In this document: positions 36,301 through 45,813 of the stretch, in pieces
Layout: every line of letters starts with the position of its first letter
Numbering within the stretch: the first letter of the stretch is position 1
Position numbers and translations under genes: made by a program
The notes under the pieces: model-generated
The model's input: only the letters and a program-made list of their open reading frames with translations
What the model was told of the DNA's origin: nothing
Databases searched by the model: none
DNA from: Ganoderma boninense
Taxonomy: Eukaryota; Basidiomycota; Agaricomycetes; Polyporales; Polyporaceae
Assembly: GCA_002900995.3 (NCBI GenBank)
Contig: CM035314.1
Location: 2,442,267 to 2,506,266 of the forward strand
Direction: 5' to 3'
DNA: 64,000 nucleotides

Positions 36301-36809
36301 GCGGGAGGGTTGGATTGAGAGTACGGGATGTTAGCATACGCGGAGGAACCTTGACGATGAGGCTGCGTGGAATTATGAGGATGGTACATCGGAAAATGAG
36401 GCTGCGAAGTCGAGGGGTACTGGACGTTGTACGGGGGACCGGTAGAAACGCCCTGCTGAGCGGCGCTGGGGTAGCGTTGCTGTGATCCACCCATGGGATA
36501 CCCACGTTGAGGTTCATGAAGGGGGGGTTGCGAGGTGTACCTGGGTTGCGGATGGCGCTGAGTAGGAAAGGTATGGGATGGAACGTGGGGCTGAGGCTGG
36601 TAAGTATTCCCCGCTGGAGGATATGGATACGACGCTGGGTTAGGGATGGGGGGCCGCTGGTACGAGCCTTGAGGATAATCATCCTGTGGATACATGCGCT
36701 GGTTTGCTTGTTGGGAGAAATGAGGTTGCGGGACAGGCGATTGACTGTACGGAGGGTACGGAGGAGTCGATGAAAACGTTGAGCGTACGTAACCAGGATA
36801 GGGCTCCAT
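33398..36809 (-). CDS. Conserved Agaricomycete protein of unknown function, 8 exons
   Basis: Exons 36809-35601, 35546-35454, 35394-35170, 35122-35051, 34993-34866, 34809-34419, 34387-33929 and 33874-33398 join in frame to 1017 aa with good GT-AG introns of 47-59 nt (31 nt for intron 34388-34418). The first ~400 residues are Pro/Gln/Tyr-rich and disordered. Then come LEIWEALTELDQQELSGICE, a Lys/Gly/Glu tract, QFYGSNHMSVKVLDAYHQTQ, a coiled-coil start, a long Asp/Glu run (34480-34620) and a folded C-terminal half. That half carries the MSxDE-type motif (MSGDEAS) and a Trp-Arg-Ser-like segment WQSRELKICMRVLDAW common in unnamed mushroom proteins. An alternative reading is two genes, the second starting at ATG 35005. 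Function unknown. Confidence 0.6.
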
Positions 36810-37303
36810 GACGAGGGCAGCTTGTTGAAGAAGATGGGGAGCGAAGGACTGTACAGATGGAGGAGATATTTATAAGATCATACGCGCCAGGAGAGAAATA
36901 CTGGTAACAAAGCCATGTATCTCAACAGCTCTTTGGGCTGCAATGACGAGCTCAATAGTCTGTTGCCACTTGGGCTGAAACAAACGGCGTCAAAGAGGCG
37001 TGAGCCAGCAGCGTTTAGCGTAGCGCTTGTTATGGAACAACAATCTGCTGATAGGTAGCTCCTTTAAGTCCATAAGCAGTCGAAGAGACAGAGCTGACGT
37101 GTATCAGGAATGCGCCTCACCAGACAACTTTCCAGCGATATTACTGCAGACGTCGCAAGCGCGAGACATCGCAGAGAAGCCCGATTCAAACAAAGCGACC
37201 CATTATATTCGCTGGCAGCACCGCAAAACACAACTATCTACCTAAGGACTGGGCGAAGACAATGTTAGTTATGAATAGAGCTCATTCACGCATAAAAGAC
37301 TCA
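36810..37303. other. Intergenic
   Basis: 494 bp between the promoter side of the 1017-residue gene and the 3' end of the SUN gene. Nothing noted. Confidence 0.4.
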
Positions 37304-38365
37304 CTAAAGAGCGCTCCCATGAAGCCGAACGTGATACATGCAAGTCGACGCACTGTCCCAATTGTCCAAAATCTCCAATATGAAAACGCCAAAGTCCATC
37401 TTCAGATCCTGCACTAGAGGGTCCACCGTGAATGTCTGCACATGATCCGCGCCGTATAGGTCGTACTGGAAGTCGGCGAGGTGCAAGAAGGTCCAGCCCA
37501 AAGTGATTGTGGGCTCATCCTTGAGAGGAACAGTGGACGCCAGGTATCGAGCGTACCGCTCCATGTTTTCCTGTCCATCCACAGCGCCCCATAACCGCAT
37601 CTGGCGAGGGGTTTGATGCGGGTCCATTGCCATCTCCCGGGGTATATGATCGACGGTGACGGAGGTAAGGCGAATGCACTCCGGGGTACGGATGCCCACC
37701 TGGGCTTGGCTACCGTCGAAAGCCCAGCATCGCCCACCGTGAAGATTCTCTCGCAAGAGTACCGAGGCCGGGTGCGTGTCGGGCAATCCTACGAGGGTTG
37801 TGGGCCCGGATGTTAGGCGAGAAACGATGGTGCCTCCGTCAGCCGCAAGGGCGTAATCACGGCAGCATATCTGGGAAGACAGAGCATCCCGCACAACCGC
37901 GCGGACCTGGCGGCGCAGCCGAGGAGACGGACGTTCCGACGGCCGAGCATGATGACGAAGAGAGACCACGAAAGGAGTTGAAATAAGGGGACTGTCACGG
38001 AGAAGAGGAATCTCTTCTCCGTAGACAAGCAGGAGGGCAAGAATGACGGTGAATAGAAGGGTGGTAAGCGTGTAGTTGATAAGTGTGGGCCAACGGACGG
38101 CGCTCGAGACCATCGCTGACTGTCTGGGCTTTGGGAGATGAGGGGTAGTCTCTGGATGCGCTGCGTTTGCTTGACCGGAATCGGTGTCAGCGTGGTGAAC
38201 CCATCGAACATGATGTGACGAGGACAGAGCTTCGTCTTGTCGATGAGAATGCCGATGGCACAGAAAATATTTGTACTTACGACGCGTTCCGCTCGCCTCC
38301 GTCATGAATTCACTCCCGCTGTAAGGATCTACGAAAGGCTTGCGTCGAGTCCTTTGGCTAGTCAT
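37304..38365 (-). CDS. SUN-domain protein (Sad1/UNC-84)
   Basis: Inner nuclear membrane protein expected to bind a KASH partner in the lumen and link chromosomes or spindle pole body to the cytoskeleton. A basic N-terminus is followed by one membrane helix (TLTTLLFTVILALLLVYG) and a short stalk. The C-terminal ~170 residues form the SUN domain: GGRCWAFDGSQAQVGIRT, SVTVDHIPREMA, PRQMRLWG, ADFQYDLYG, QTFTV and a final ILDNWDSASTCMYHVRLHG. A 111-nt intron (38170-38280, GTAAGT donor) can be removed in frame near the N-terminus; with it spliced the protein is 316 aa, without it 353 aa. The coiled coil is much shorter than in yeast Sad1. Confidence 0.88.
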   Translation of the reverse strand: MTSQRTRRKPFVDPYSGSEFMTEASGTRRKYKYFLCHRHSHRQDEALSSSHHVRWVHHADTDSGQANAAHPETTPHLPKPRQSAMVSSAVRWPTLINYTLTTLLFTVILALLLVYGEEIPLLRDSPLISTPFVVSLRHHARPSERPSPRLRRQVRAVVRDALSSQICCRDYALAADGGTIVSRLTSGPTTLVGLPDTHPASVLLRENLHGGRCWAFDGSQAQVGIRTPECIRLTSVTVDHIPREMAMDPHQTPRQMRLWGAVDGQENMERYARYLASTVPLKDEPTITLGWTFLHLADFQYDLYGADHVQTFTVDPLVQDLKMDFGVFILEILDNWDSASTCMYHVRLHGSAL

Positions 38366-38820
38366 GAGCGAAAGTTGCTTCCTATGGTGAAGATGGAGGA
38401 GGAGTAGAGTAAGGGGTGGGGTTGTTGTTGTCCGTTGTCGTCATCGACTAGGGCGGGGAAGGAGGGAAAGAAGCTCCCAGTCGTGGAGCACCACTGGCGC
38501 CTCAATCGGGCGCTCGAGTCCTGTCTCTCCGGCGTCTCCGCCTCTGCCCCTTCCGCTTCGGCCTGCAGCCGCCCTCTGGCCTCAGCCTTCAGCTTCAGGC
38601 CTCAGGTCTCGCAACTGCGCGCCCTCCCTTGGCAGTGGCTGCGACGCAATCCCCTTCCAAAGGCTTTCAGTTTCCCCGAACTCTTGCTTCATCGTTTCCC
38701 TTCCTGTCTCGCTTCCCGTCGACAACGATGGTGACGCGTCTCTAGTACTACAGCCAACGATCGCGAGCCAAAGCACCGACGTCGCGATTAACTTGTTTCT
38801 CCCTACGGTAGGTACAAAAC
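38366..38820. other. Intergenic
   Basis: Upstream region of the SUN gene. A CT-rich stretch runs from about 38540 to 38720. No gene supported. Confidence 0.4.
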
Positions 38821-40203
38821 CTAAACAGCCTCCCAGCACTGATATTTAGGCTCCTCGTACGTAACGGTCTGTGTAGCCCACAAACCGCTGAGGACACGCG
38901 CTGCAATCCCCACAATGACCAGTACGGCAAAAGTTGTGGTCCATAGATAGCCTTGCAGAAGGCACGCATCTCTGTTCGTGCGACTCGTAGTGGTTTCCAG
39001 CTGCATACGTGCGAGTGTTCGTATTCAAGTTAGTCCTACGATTGCAATGGATGATTACTCACGTCTTTGATTAGCGTCTTCAGCGGCTTAGAGACTGCAA
39101 GAGAATCTGCAGAGGTATTGACGTCGACAGTGGGGGAATCCCATTCCCACAACTCTGCGTCTTTGGGACCTGGGGAAGAACTGGACTCTGACCGGCCAAA
39201 CGGGAGTGGGTCGTCTGTATGGGAGGCAATGTCGCTGGTTCGTGCCACCGATTCCTCTCTCTGGAAGCGGTTCGATCTGTGACCGTTGAAGGCTATATTT
39301 CCATTCAGGAAGGGTTATGTGGATTGTTCTAGATGGTACGAACTGTATGAACGCGACATAGCATTGGTCGTAGCCTCGAGATTGATATGAACGTCGAAGA
39401 CATCCATAGCGATTTGATCGTCCAGGTCGACGTTAGCGGGCCCCCCAAGGCGCTGCAAATTTCGTCAGTCACTGGAGTGGTAGCAAAGAGCACAATCAGT
39501 CCATGCCTCAGACCGGGAGAGCTTGAGTATGGCGGTAAGGAGACGGCGGCTCGATAGACGAAGCACGCGGAGCTCCATGAGAGCGATCTCGTAAGGGTCC
39601 GTACCGTCTAGCTCTGCTTCGTCCGAAGCGGATATTAATTCATCATTGGGCTCTGCCACAGGACTTGGAGCTCGAGACGCCATTTGAAACCTGAAGGATT
39701 AGAATTCGACTGAGTTGACGCAATGTGCGCGTTGAGGACTCGGACGTACCTGGCGGCGGCGGCGTCATCAGAAGTAGTATCTTCGTCCGAAGCGGGTATT
39801 GATTCCTCATTGGGCTCTTCCGGAGGGCTTGGAAACGCCATTTGAAACCTGAAGGATTAAAATTCGACTGAGTTGACGCGATACGCGCGTTGAGGACTCC
39901 GTACCTGGCGGCGGTGGCGTTACCAGAAGCAGTACCTTCGTCGTGCTCAGGTCCCTCCTGCCCTTCTGTTCCCAGCTTGGAAGAAGTAGTGAGCTGCAGA
40001 GCATTTTTAGGGATTGCTGGAGAAGTTCCAAGGGGCTCAAATCCGGTACTAGACTCCAGCTGGGTGGCGTCGGGCGCAAGCGCCATCGGTCCGTCCAAGT
40101 CAAGAAGAGAGGACCCAGTCAACGATGGAAGCGAAATGATTGGGGATACCGTAGGAGACGGGTAAGTAGAGGGGTGGTAGTCGAAAGCAAATCGACTGGA
40201 CAT
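38821..40203 (-). CDS. Membrane-anchored protein of unknown function with a duplicated exon
   Basis: Modelled exons: 40203-39905, 39848-39750, 39690-39514 (or ending earlier), 39452-39344, 39292-39063 and 39000-38821. Exons 2 and 3 start with the same codons (FQMA) and share PNEESIPASDE / PNDELISASDE. The introns before them are also near-identical, so exon plus intron has been duplicated in tandem. Most of the protein is Ser/Pro/acidic; the only membrane helix is near the C-terminus (FAVLVIVGIAARVLSGLW), followed by a short tail ending CWEAV, suggesting a tail-anchored protein. The exon 3 donor is unsolved: the good GTCTGA donor at 39513 gives the wrong phase, and a weak GTGCTT donor upstream fits. 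Unknown family. Confidence 0.55.
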
Positions 40204-40450
40204 GTTGCGGTGGGAGGTGGAGGAGCGAGTAAGCAAGGGGCTCAACTTGCGCCGCTACAGGCTGAGCGGCTTCGTCAAAGTAACCTCTTTGTTATCTTCG
40301 GGTGGCCAGGTATATCCAGGGGCACAAGTCCGTGGAGACGATCTGTATTAAGCTGGCTGAATATGCTACGCAAATCCGAAGGTGGTGTTTATAATACATG
40401 CTGCACAGGCTAAAATGTCTCACAGGAAGACTCGACGAATACTATCCCGT

Positions 40451-41484
40451 TCAGAAGTAAGAACCTGGTGAGGGGGGTGCTGCTCTGACAATGTTCTGCC
40501 AAACGCCTGACGACTTCGACCAGTATGACAAGACGCCTTCTCCCGCATTTTGAGCGCGATACCAGAGACGTAAAGACGTCAAGGTAGGATGCTCGATGAC
40601 CCGGAGGCCGTGTCTGGCAGTACGGGATGGTCTGGCGACCCATCTCATTAACGTCCTTCTCTCGCCATCCACGTCACACGAAGAGCGTGTGATGGAGGAC
40701 GCGGTGCGAATCACGAGCTGCTCAAGCCACTGCAACCGGAGCAAGGAGCGCGACCAACTTGCTGCGTCATTCCAAGCTCTCCGTGCATGGCCTTGGCGGC
40801 GCTGGTTTTGCAGCGTTAGTTCAGATAGGAGCGTATGTGGGACAAGACGATGCTCACATAAACGCGGGGATGTTCCAATAGCTTGAGGGTCTGGAGGCGA
40901 GGCGCAACACGTGTGATGCTTGAAAGGATATCGTAATCATCCCCATAGAAATCGAGAGTCATCGCAAAGAGCGATACGAGAGGACTAGGGATAGATCGGA
41001 GGACAGTCGGCCCATTCGAAGAAGATCTCGGGGAGATCTCCCCGGTCAGGCGACCCAAAGCAGGATGCGCGACAGCACAGACGCAGCCAAGAGGGCATTC
41101 GACGTCTGTGATACCAGCCAAATCTGAGTCGGATAACGGGCACGAAGCTTCGCCAACCTCACGCCCACAGGGACCGAGACAAAGGTCGGTCAGGGTACTG
41201 TGAGTCGAGATGAAGTGCAAGAGCGATTGGTGGGGAAGATTGGTTTTGAAGAGCTGGAGGCGAGGGAGAAATATGCCGTCGAGAATGTCCTCCGGAGAGT
41301 CACGGGGGAGAAAGAGGACAAGATCTTCGAGGCGTGGCGAGAGGGAGAGACACTGGTAAAGCATCTGGGGATGGATTTGATTGTCGATTTCAATGTGCAT
41401 GTCAGTGACTGCAGACCCGCCCTGGTCACTGGCAGCGACGGAGTTGATGAAGTCGTCGATAGCTGCCACAGAGGAGAAGCGCAC
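40451..41484 (-). CDS. LRR / F-box-like protein, 5' end uncertain
   Basis: Two exons read clearly: 41484-40858 and 40801-40451, joined in frame (VY|RRQG) with a 56-nt intron, 325 aa. Repeated segments such as LYQCLSLSPRLEDLVLFLP, LLHFISTHSTLTDLCLG and LSSITRVAPRLQTLKLLEH are divergent leucine-rich repeats. The C-terminal WNDAASWSRSLLRLQWLEQL resembles the end of many Agaricomycete F-box proteins. No F-box is visible; it may lie in an upstream exon between 41500 and 42000 that I could not assemble, or be lost. Confidence 0.6.
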
Positions 41485-42202
41485 GCCTCCCTAAAGACGC
41501 TCAGAATCATTCTGACCCCGATCTATATGAGAGAAAACATACGGGATTCGAGCAGGGCATCGGAATGTATGTCGATGGAGCGTTCGTGGACGGCGAAGGT
41601 GGCGTTGTGAGGAATATGAGAAGGGAGGATCAACGAAAGCGAGCGCGCAGATCAAAATTTGAGGGACGCACAAGAAACAAAGGACCTTTGACCCATGAAT
41701 ACTCCACCGACAGAAACCATCCACAGTTGAAGATCTGGAGTGCTTGCATGAGCAGCTCACGATGGTAGTAGTTGATTTACGGGGCAACGTTGGAGGGAAA
41801 GAGACTTCAGGAGGTGCGCTCCACTTTCTGAAAGCAGAAGGGTAAGGGTCGTTAGTTACGCAAAATGTAGGAGGTCCACTCAACAGAAAATTTATGAGAT
41901 CCATCATGAAGCTACGAGGAATCAGGCAGACTGGGGAGAGTACGGGGTGTGGAAGATGAGGTTGGAGGCTAGGGTGCCCTCGCTTAGGGCTCCTGCGGCC
42001 ATTGGTCGGGGTCGCTCATGAGTCGGAGAACAAAATAGGAAAGGAGGCGCTCCGACGCGACGCCCTCGGCTCCGACTCGGTTCTCGCTCTGGCATCTCTT
42101 GTTCTAAGGACAAGTTCGGAGTCTGTTCTACCAAGCCGCTCAATGTAGAAGATGTACCCCTTCCCAAATGTGGGCGATGAAAGCTCCGGAAAGCCCCCGA
42201 CT
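41485..42202. other. Upstream region of the LRR gene, flank of the retrotransposon
   Basis: May hold missing 5' exons of the LRR/F-box-like gene; none could be assembled with confidence. The outer LTR begins at 42203. Confidence 0.4.
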
Positions 42203-42661
42203 GTCATGAACGGCACGCTCGGAGCCTACCCCGGCGTCTCTCTTTCCCTTTTCGGACTGTTTGCCTCCCGCGTCGTCCTTATTGTCCTCCGCTGTTTAGC
42301 AAACCTGTCCCTTGTTCTCGCAGTACAATAACTCCTGTTACCCATTGTTCCCGTCGTCATTGTACTACATACCATTGTTCTTCCACTGGTTCCCGTGTCC
42401 ATAGTTACCCATTGTCCCCGGTTCCCATTGTCCGTTACATGTATATAAGGCCTGTACTTTGCTACCTGGAGACCTCAGTTTCGACCTCTTGTCTCCAGGT
42501 AAGCCTCGCTGTATTCTCGCTCGTTAGTTACTCGCTCAATACATCTTGTCTCCAGCCTGACTGTCGAGCCCTGCTCCGCTCTCGCTGCACAAGTGCTCAT
42601 CGACGCCCTTGCTCGTCTCGTAAGCCTCCTCCCTGATCTTACTCGACAGCCAGTCGTAACA
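42203..42661 (+). repeat. 5' LTR of the outer element
   Basis: 459 bp bounded by TGT...ACA: starts TGTCATGAACGGC, ends CAGTCGTAACA. Contains a TATA box at 42443 and a short polypyrimidine-rich U5. The boundaries rest on the TG/CA ends, the TATA position and the primer-binding site 2 nt after the end; the partner LTR is not visible. Confidence 0.75.
42443..42449 (+). promoter_or_regulatory. TATA box of the outer LTR
   Basis: TATATAA, 35 bp before the A at 42478 that begins the segment complementary to the primer-binding site. That is the spacing expected for the transcript start. Confidence 0.75.
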
Positions 42662-42663
42662 TT

Positions 42664-42674
42664 AGGTCGAAACT
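42664..42674 (+). promoter_or_regulatory. Self-primer binding site of the outer element
   Basis: AGGTCGAAACT, 2 nt after the LTR end, is a perfect 11-nt complement of AGTTTCGACCT at 42478-42488, the predicted 5' end of the mRNA. Tf1/sushi elements prime minus-strand synthesis with the first ~11 nt of their own transcript instead of a tRNA; no TGG-type tRNA site is present here. Confidence 0.8.
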
Positions 42675-43049
42675 TCTACACGAGCACCGGCGTACTCCAC
42701 CCACACTCTTTCCCTCTCGTACGGTACGCACTTAGATCCTCTGTGTTGGCCTAGCATAGTGCGCGCTCTAGTCACACCATCGGACATGGTCTCGGCGCAA
42801 CCTGAGGCTTGCCACTCTTAGTGGTACAGTACGCGGAAAGCTCCTAACACGAGACCCCGGTACTGACAGAAGTGGTCCGCCTCACGGCGTGGGAGGCTAG
42901 AGAAAGGCGGCGAAACAAAGCCAAGGCAGAACACCCTTGGGCCCGTGTCCCTTGGGCTAAGACACAGCAATAGGCTGAGGAGGCTGAGCAGACAGTGTTG
43001 GATCGTGCACCTGCTGTTTCATTCCTAGGATAAGGAAGCGAGATTCAAC

Positions 43050-44070
43050 GTGGCTTGCCAAGCCTGGGGACACATATTTCACCCCACTGCAGTACAGGAC
43101 GAGTACTGGGACGAAGATAAGCAAGCCTGGTACTACTGCGAGGAGCAACCGTGCCCCCACCGATCACACACATTCAACGATACTCTTGAAACTCGCGAAG
43201 GCATCGCCCCTAGACTCCTCACCACCAAAGAACAGGAAGTCCTAATCCGTGCAAAGATCGCAAACCCACCAGCACCTGCACCTCGAGATCCAAGCCGACC
43301 CCCAGCTCGCCAAGCCGCCCTCATCGCATCCAGGAACCCCTCATCCCGCCCTGCCTCACGCCCTACCTCACAACCTCAGAGTCGTGTCCAAAGTCGAATC
43401 CCCAGTCCTGCACGATCGACAGGGTCTCCCATCCTCGACAAGACTCTCGAACTCGTCACAGAGCGTCTTGGACAGCGACGAACCTCGACTCCCGCAACCC
43501 CCGTTGCTTCAACTTCTAAACTCCCAAAGGCAGAGAAAAAGCCGGAAGTAAAGAAGGAACCCAAGCAAGAAACCATCAGTCTCAACACTCCACAACCCTC
43601 ATCTTCTTCATCATCATCGGCTGCATCCAGTCGACCGTCCACACCTGCCATGACTACTCCGACCCCCGCTCCACCGTTCGACACCTCCAAGCTCCTTACC
43701 CAGATCGCCCCACGTGACTATGATGGGAAGTCCGCCCAGGATGGTCTCCGCTTTGTGTCCGCCGCTCAGATCTACTACAACACCCTTACGGCAGTAGCGG
43801 TTGGCACGCCTAGCAACGTTATATGGATGACCATCCTCAGTAAGCTCACGGAAGGAGCAGCAGCTTGGGCTGGCCCCCACATTGTCACGCTTGCCGGTGG
43901 AACTAGCCCTTGGGCAAACTACGATGCGTTCAAAACTGCCTTCCAAGACCACTTCTGCGCAGCCGACGACAAAGAGGCTGCCATCGCTGAACTGGTCAAG
44001 CTCTGCAAGGCATACTGCAAGGTCGGCACAGTCCAGGAGTACACGGCGCAGTTCAATGCAGCTGCAGCGC
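43050..44070 (+). pseudogene. gag: Outer element gag, 5' part, interrupted by insertion
   Basis: Open frame from a GTG at 43050 (no in-frame ATG until codon 201) up to the inner insertion. It has an aromatic/His-rich start (WGHIFHP, YWDEDKQAWYYCEEQPC), a Pro/Ser linker, then the conserved capsid-like part: APRDYDGKSAQDGLRFVSA, WMTILSKLTEGAAAWAGP and FKTAFQDHF. The frame resumes exactly at 60003 once the inner element and one 4-bp target copy are ignored. The missing ATG may mean an upstream spliced or mutated start. Confidence 0.85.
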
Positions 44071-44452
44071 TGTCATGCACCAAAAGGGATTGGCACATGG
44101 ACAGGGCTTCTACCAAAGCAAACTATAGGAGAAGCTCAAACCCACATGTCCTGTGGCAAGGCCACCCAACAAAAGAGTTGTGGCATTGGCTTATTCCCAT
44201 GCAGACATACTGTCTAAAAATTCCAGAACGGCATTAACTGGCTCAATATCACCTCATCTACAACCAAAACTCTTACTCTCAGCTATGTTCTTTATCTGCT
44301 GTCTCTTGCCACAAGAAGGGGCAAACCTGGAATAGTCTACCAGACAAAATATGGGGACACCAAAAGGTCTCAGATGCTTATAACAAGCACTAGAAGAAGC
44401 CCGAAACATGTAGGGTCTTCTGGAAGCTGCTGAAGCATCCTAGAGGTGACTG

Positions 44453-44485
44453 GAAGTTTCCGGAACATTCCAGAAGGTTCTAGAA
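44453..44485 (+). promoter_or_regulatory. Seven-unit heat-shock element in U3
   Basis: Alternating GAA and TTC blocks, each separated by exactly 2 nt: GAA 44453, TTC 44458, GAA 44463, TTC 44468, GAA 44473, TTC 44478, GAA 44483. This is the canonical binding pattern of heat-shock factor trimers. Further runs lie at 44542-44554 (3 units), 44582-44599 (4 units) and 44786-44798 (3 units), all upstream of the TATA box. Confidence 0.8.
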
Positions 44486-44878
44486 CAATCTACAAAGTTC
44501 TAAGAACATGCTGGAGGTGTATTATGTGCTAGAAGCAGATGGAAACTTCTGGAACAAGCCAGAATACTCCACAAGGCTCTAGAACATTCCGGAATATTCT
44601 GCACTCTAGAAAAGGATGGAAATTTCTGGAACAGTCCAGAACATTCCACAAGGCTTGAGAACTATCTAGGAGATGCCAGGAGACACCGGAACATTCCAGA
44701 AAAAGAAGGATCTGGAAAGCTCAAGAAAGGCATAGAAACAACCGGAACACACCGGAAAGGTCTTAGAGAAGACCGGAAGAGCATAGAAGCTTCTAGAATG
44801 ATATGGAACAGTGATTTGTAATCTCATCAAGAGCCATTTGTCATGTACTTAGAAGTCTCTGGAAGCTCTTCAGGACAG

Positions 44879-44886
44879 TATAAATA
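44879..44886 (+). promoter_or_regulatory. TATA box of the inner LTR
   Basis: TATAAATA about 390 bp after the main heat-shock element and 19 bp before the first ATG; it should set the 5' end of the genomic transcript. Confidence 0.7.
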
Positions 44887-44897
44887 CTGGACTGAAA

Positions 44898-45092
44898 ATG
44901 GCCCCAGAGGAGGATCAAGCAATCACCCCAGCAGTCATCCAACCACCCACCAGTCTCTCAGCTTTCCACTACCCCACTCAGCTTGACATCCACCTATTGA
45001 TCAGCCAGATCAATAAGGGTCAGGTCGGCAGCCAACAAGCAAGAAGGCTTGTTGAAGCTAGTGTCCTGCACTGGAGGCAAACAGTTGCCTGA
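44898..45092 (+). CDS. 64-codon ORF in the LTR leader
   Basis: Begins 19 nt after the TATA box and is repeated identically in the 3' LTR (59164-59358). Sequence starts MAPEEDQAITPAV; no motif. If transcription starts about 30 nt after the TATA box the ATG would be outside the mRNA, so translation is doubtful. Confidence 0.25.
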   Translation: MAPEEDQAITPAVIQPPTSLSAFHYPTQLDIHLLISQINKGQVGSQQARRLVEASVLHWRQTVA

Positions 45093-45383
45093 GCAAGTGC
45101 CACACTAGAGTAGTCACTGGTCAACGGACCAAACTACACAAGGATCTAGTCAACCGGACTAGATCACAAGAATCTAGTCAACTGGACTAGATTACGAGGA
45201 TCTGGTCAACCGGACTAGATCACCAAGGATCTGATCAACTGGATCAGATCAACACGGAGCAGACAGTAGCTTGAGCCGTCAAGCAGCTGCTCACCCAGTG
45301 GTTTGAAACAGCAAAGGCTTGTTTCATACCAAAAGCAGAGTATCTACCGAGAGATACTCCAACCAGGTGTCTCCGACAGACAC
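45033..45383 (+). repeat. Chain of inverted repeats in the transcribed LTR leader, four in tandem with compensatory changes
   Basis: Perfect or near-perfect stem-loops in order: 45033-45054 (CAACAAGC/GCTTGTTG), 45075-45090 (AGGCAA/TTGCCT), 45118-45131 (TGGTC/GACCA). Four tandem 23-nt hairpins with AAC(C/T)G loops follow at 45143, 45171, 45199 and 45228. Then 45269-45284 (GCTTGA/TCAAGC), 45338-45359 (GAGTATCT/AGATACTC) and 45367-45383 (GTGTCT/AGACAC). Among the tandem four, arms change together: GATCTAGTC/GACTAGATC, AATCTAGTC/GACTAGATT and GATCTGATC/GATCAGATC; the third has one G-U pair. Downstream of the TATA box, so in the RNA. Confidence 0.85.
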
Positions 45384-45738
45384 ACACGTACCGGACGAGA
45401 GGACAGACACAGCACCCACTACGTATAGGGGGAAACTCTGTCCGTTCAAGCAGTGCCCTACCAGCAAATAGGTAGCACTTCACATCTTCGAACCCAGCTT
45501 CAAGAAACGCAGCAGGCAACCCAAGGTTTCTGTCTTTCCTTCCTCACCAAGAACTCGACGAGGTCAATTTCGGGAAACCTGGAAAACCCATACACCTTGT
45601 GGCAGTGCGTTGCTTGGGTACCTCAAACCACCAACACAACTGGAGCCCACCAATAAACCAACCACCTATCCATCTATCCATCCACACACCCAAAACAACC
45701 AAACAACAACTCCAACGCACGATCCCCCGCTCGACATC

Positions 45739-45756
45739 TGGAGCCCACCGCGAGGG
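45739..45756 (+). promoter_or_regulatory. Candidate tRNA primer-binding site of the inner element
   Basis: TGGAGCCCACCGCGAGGG, 2 nt after the LTR. Its complement ends in CCA and has a plausible acceptor and T-stem layout. I cannot name the tRNA. TGGAGCCCACC also occurs once inside the LTR at about 45642. Confidence 0.5.
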
Positions 45757-45813
45757 GGAATATCAAGACAAGAAGAGACCTATCAAGCCTGCACTGTCAG
45801 AAGCACATAAGAT

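Larger units (their letters stand above)
44071..45736 (+). repeat. 5' LTR of the inner element
   Basis: 1666 bp. U3 holds many TTCnnGAA heat-shock-type units (44410-44800), then a TATA box (44879), a 64-codon ORF, a chain of hairpins and a CA-rich U5 ending CTCGACA. By eye it differs from the 3' copy by one base in a G run (near 44609 / 58875). Confidence 0.93.

Noticed and set aside
45118..45250. Regularly spaced repeats resembling a CRISPR array
   Set aside because: Spacers are 4-6 nt, the repeats are hairpins inside an LTR, and the genome is eukaryotic.
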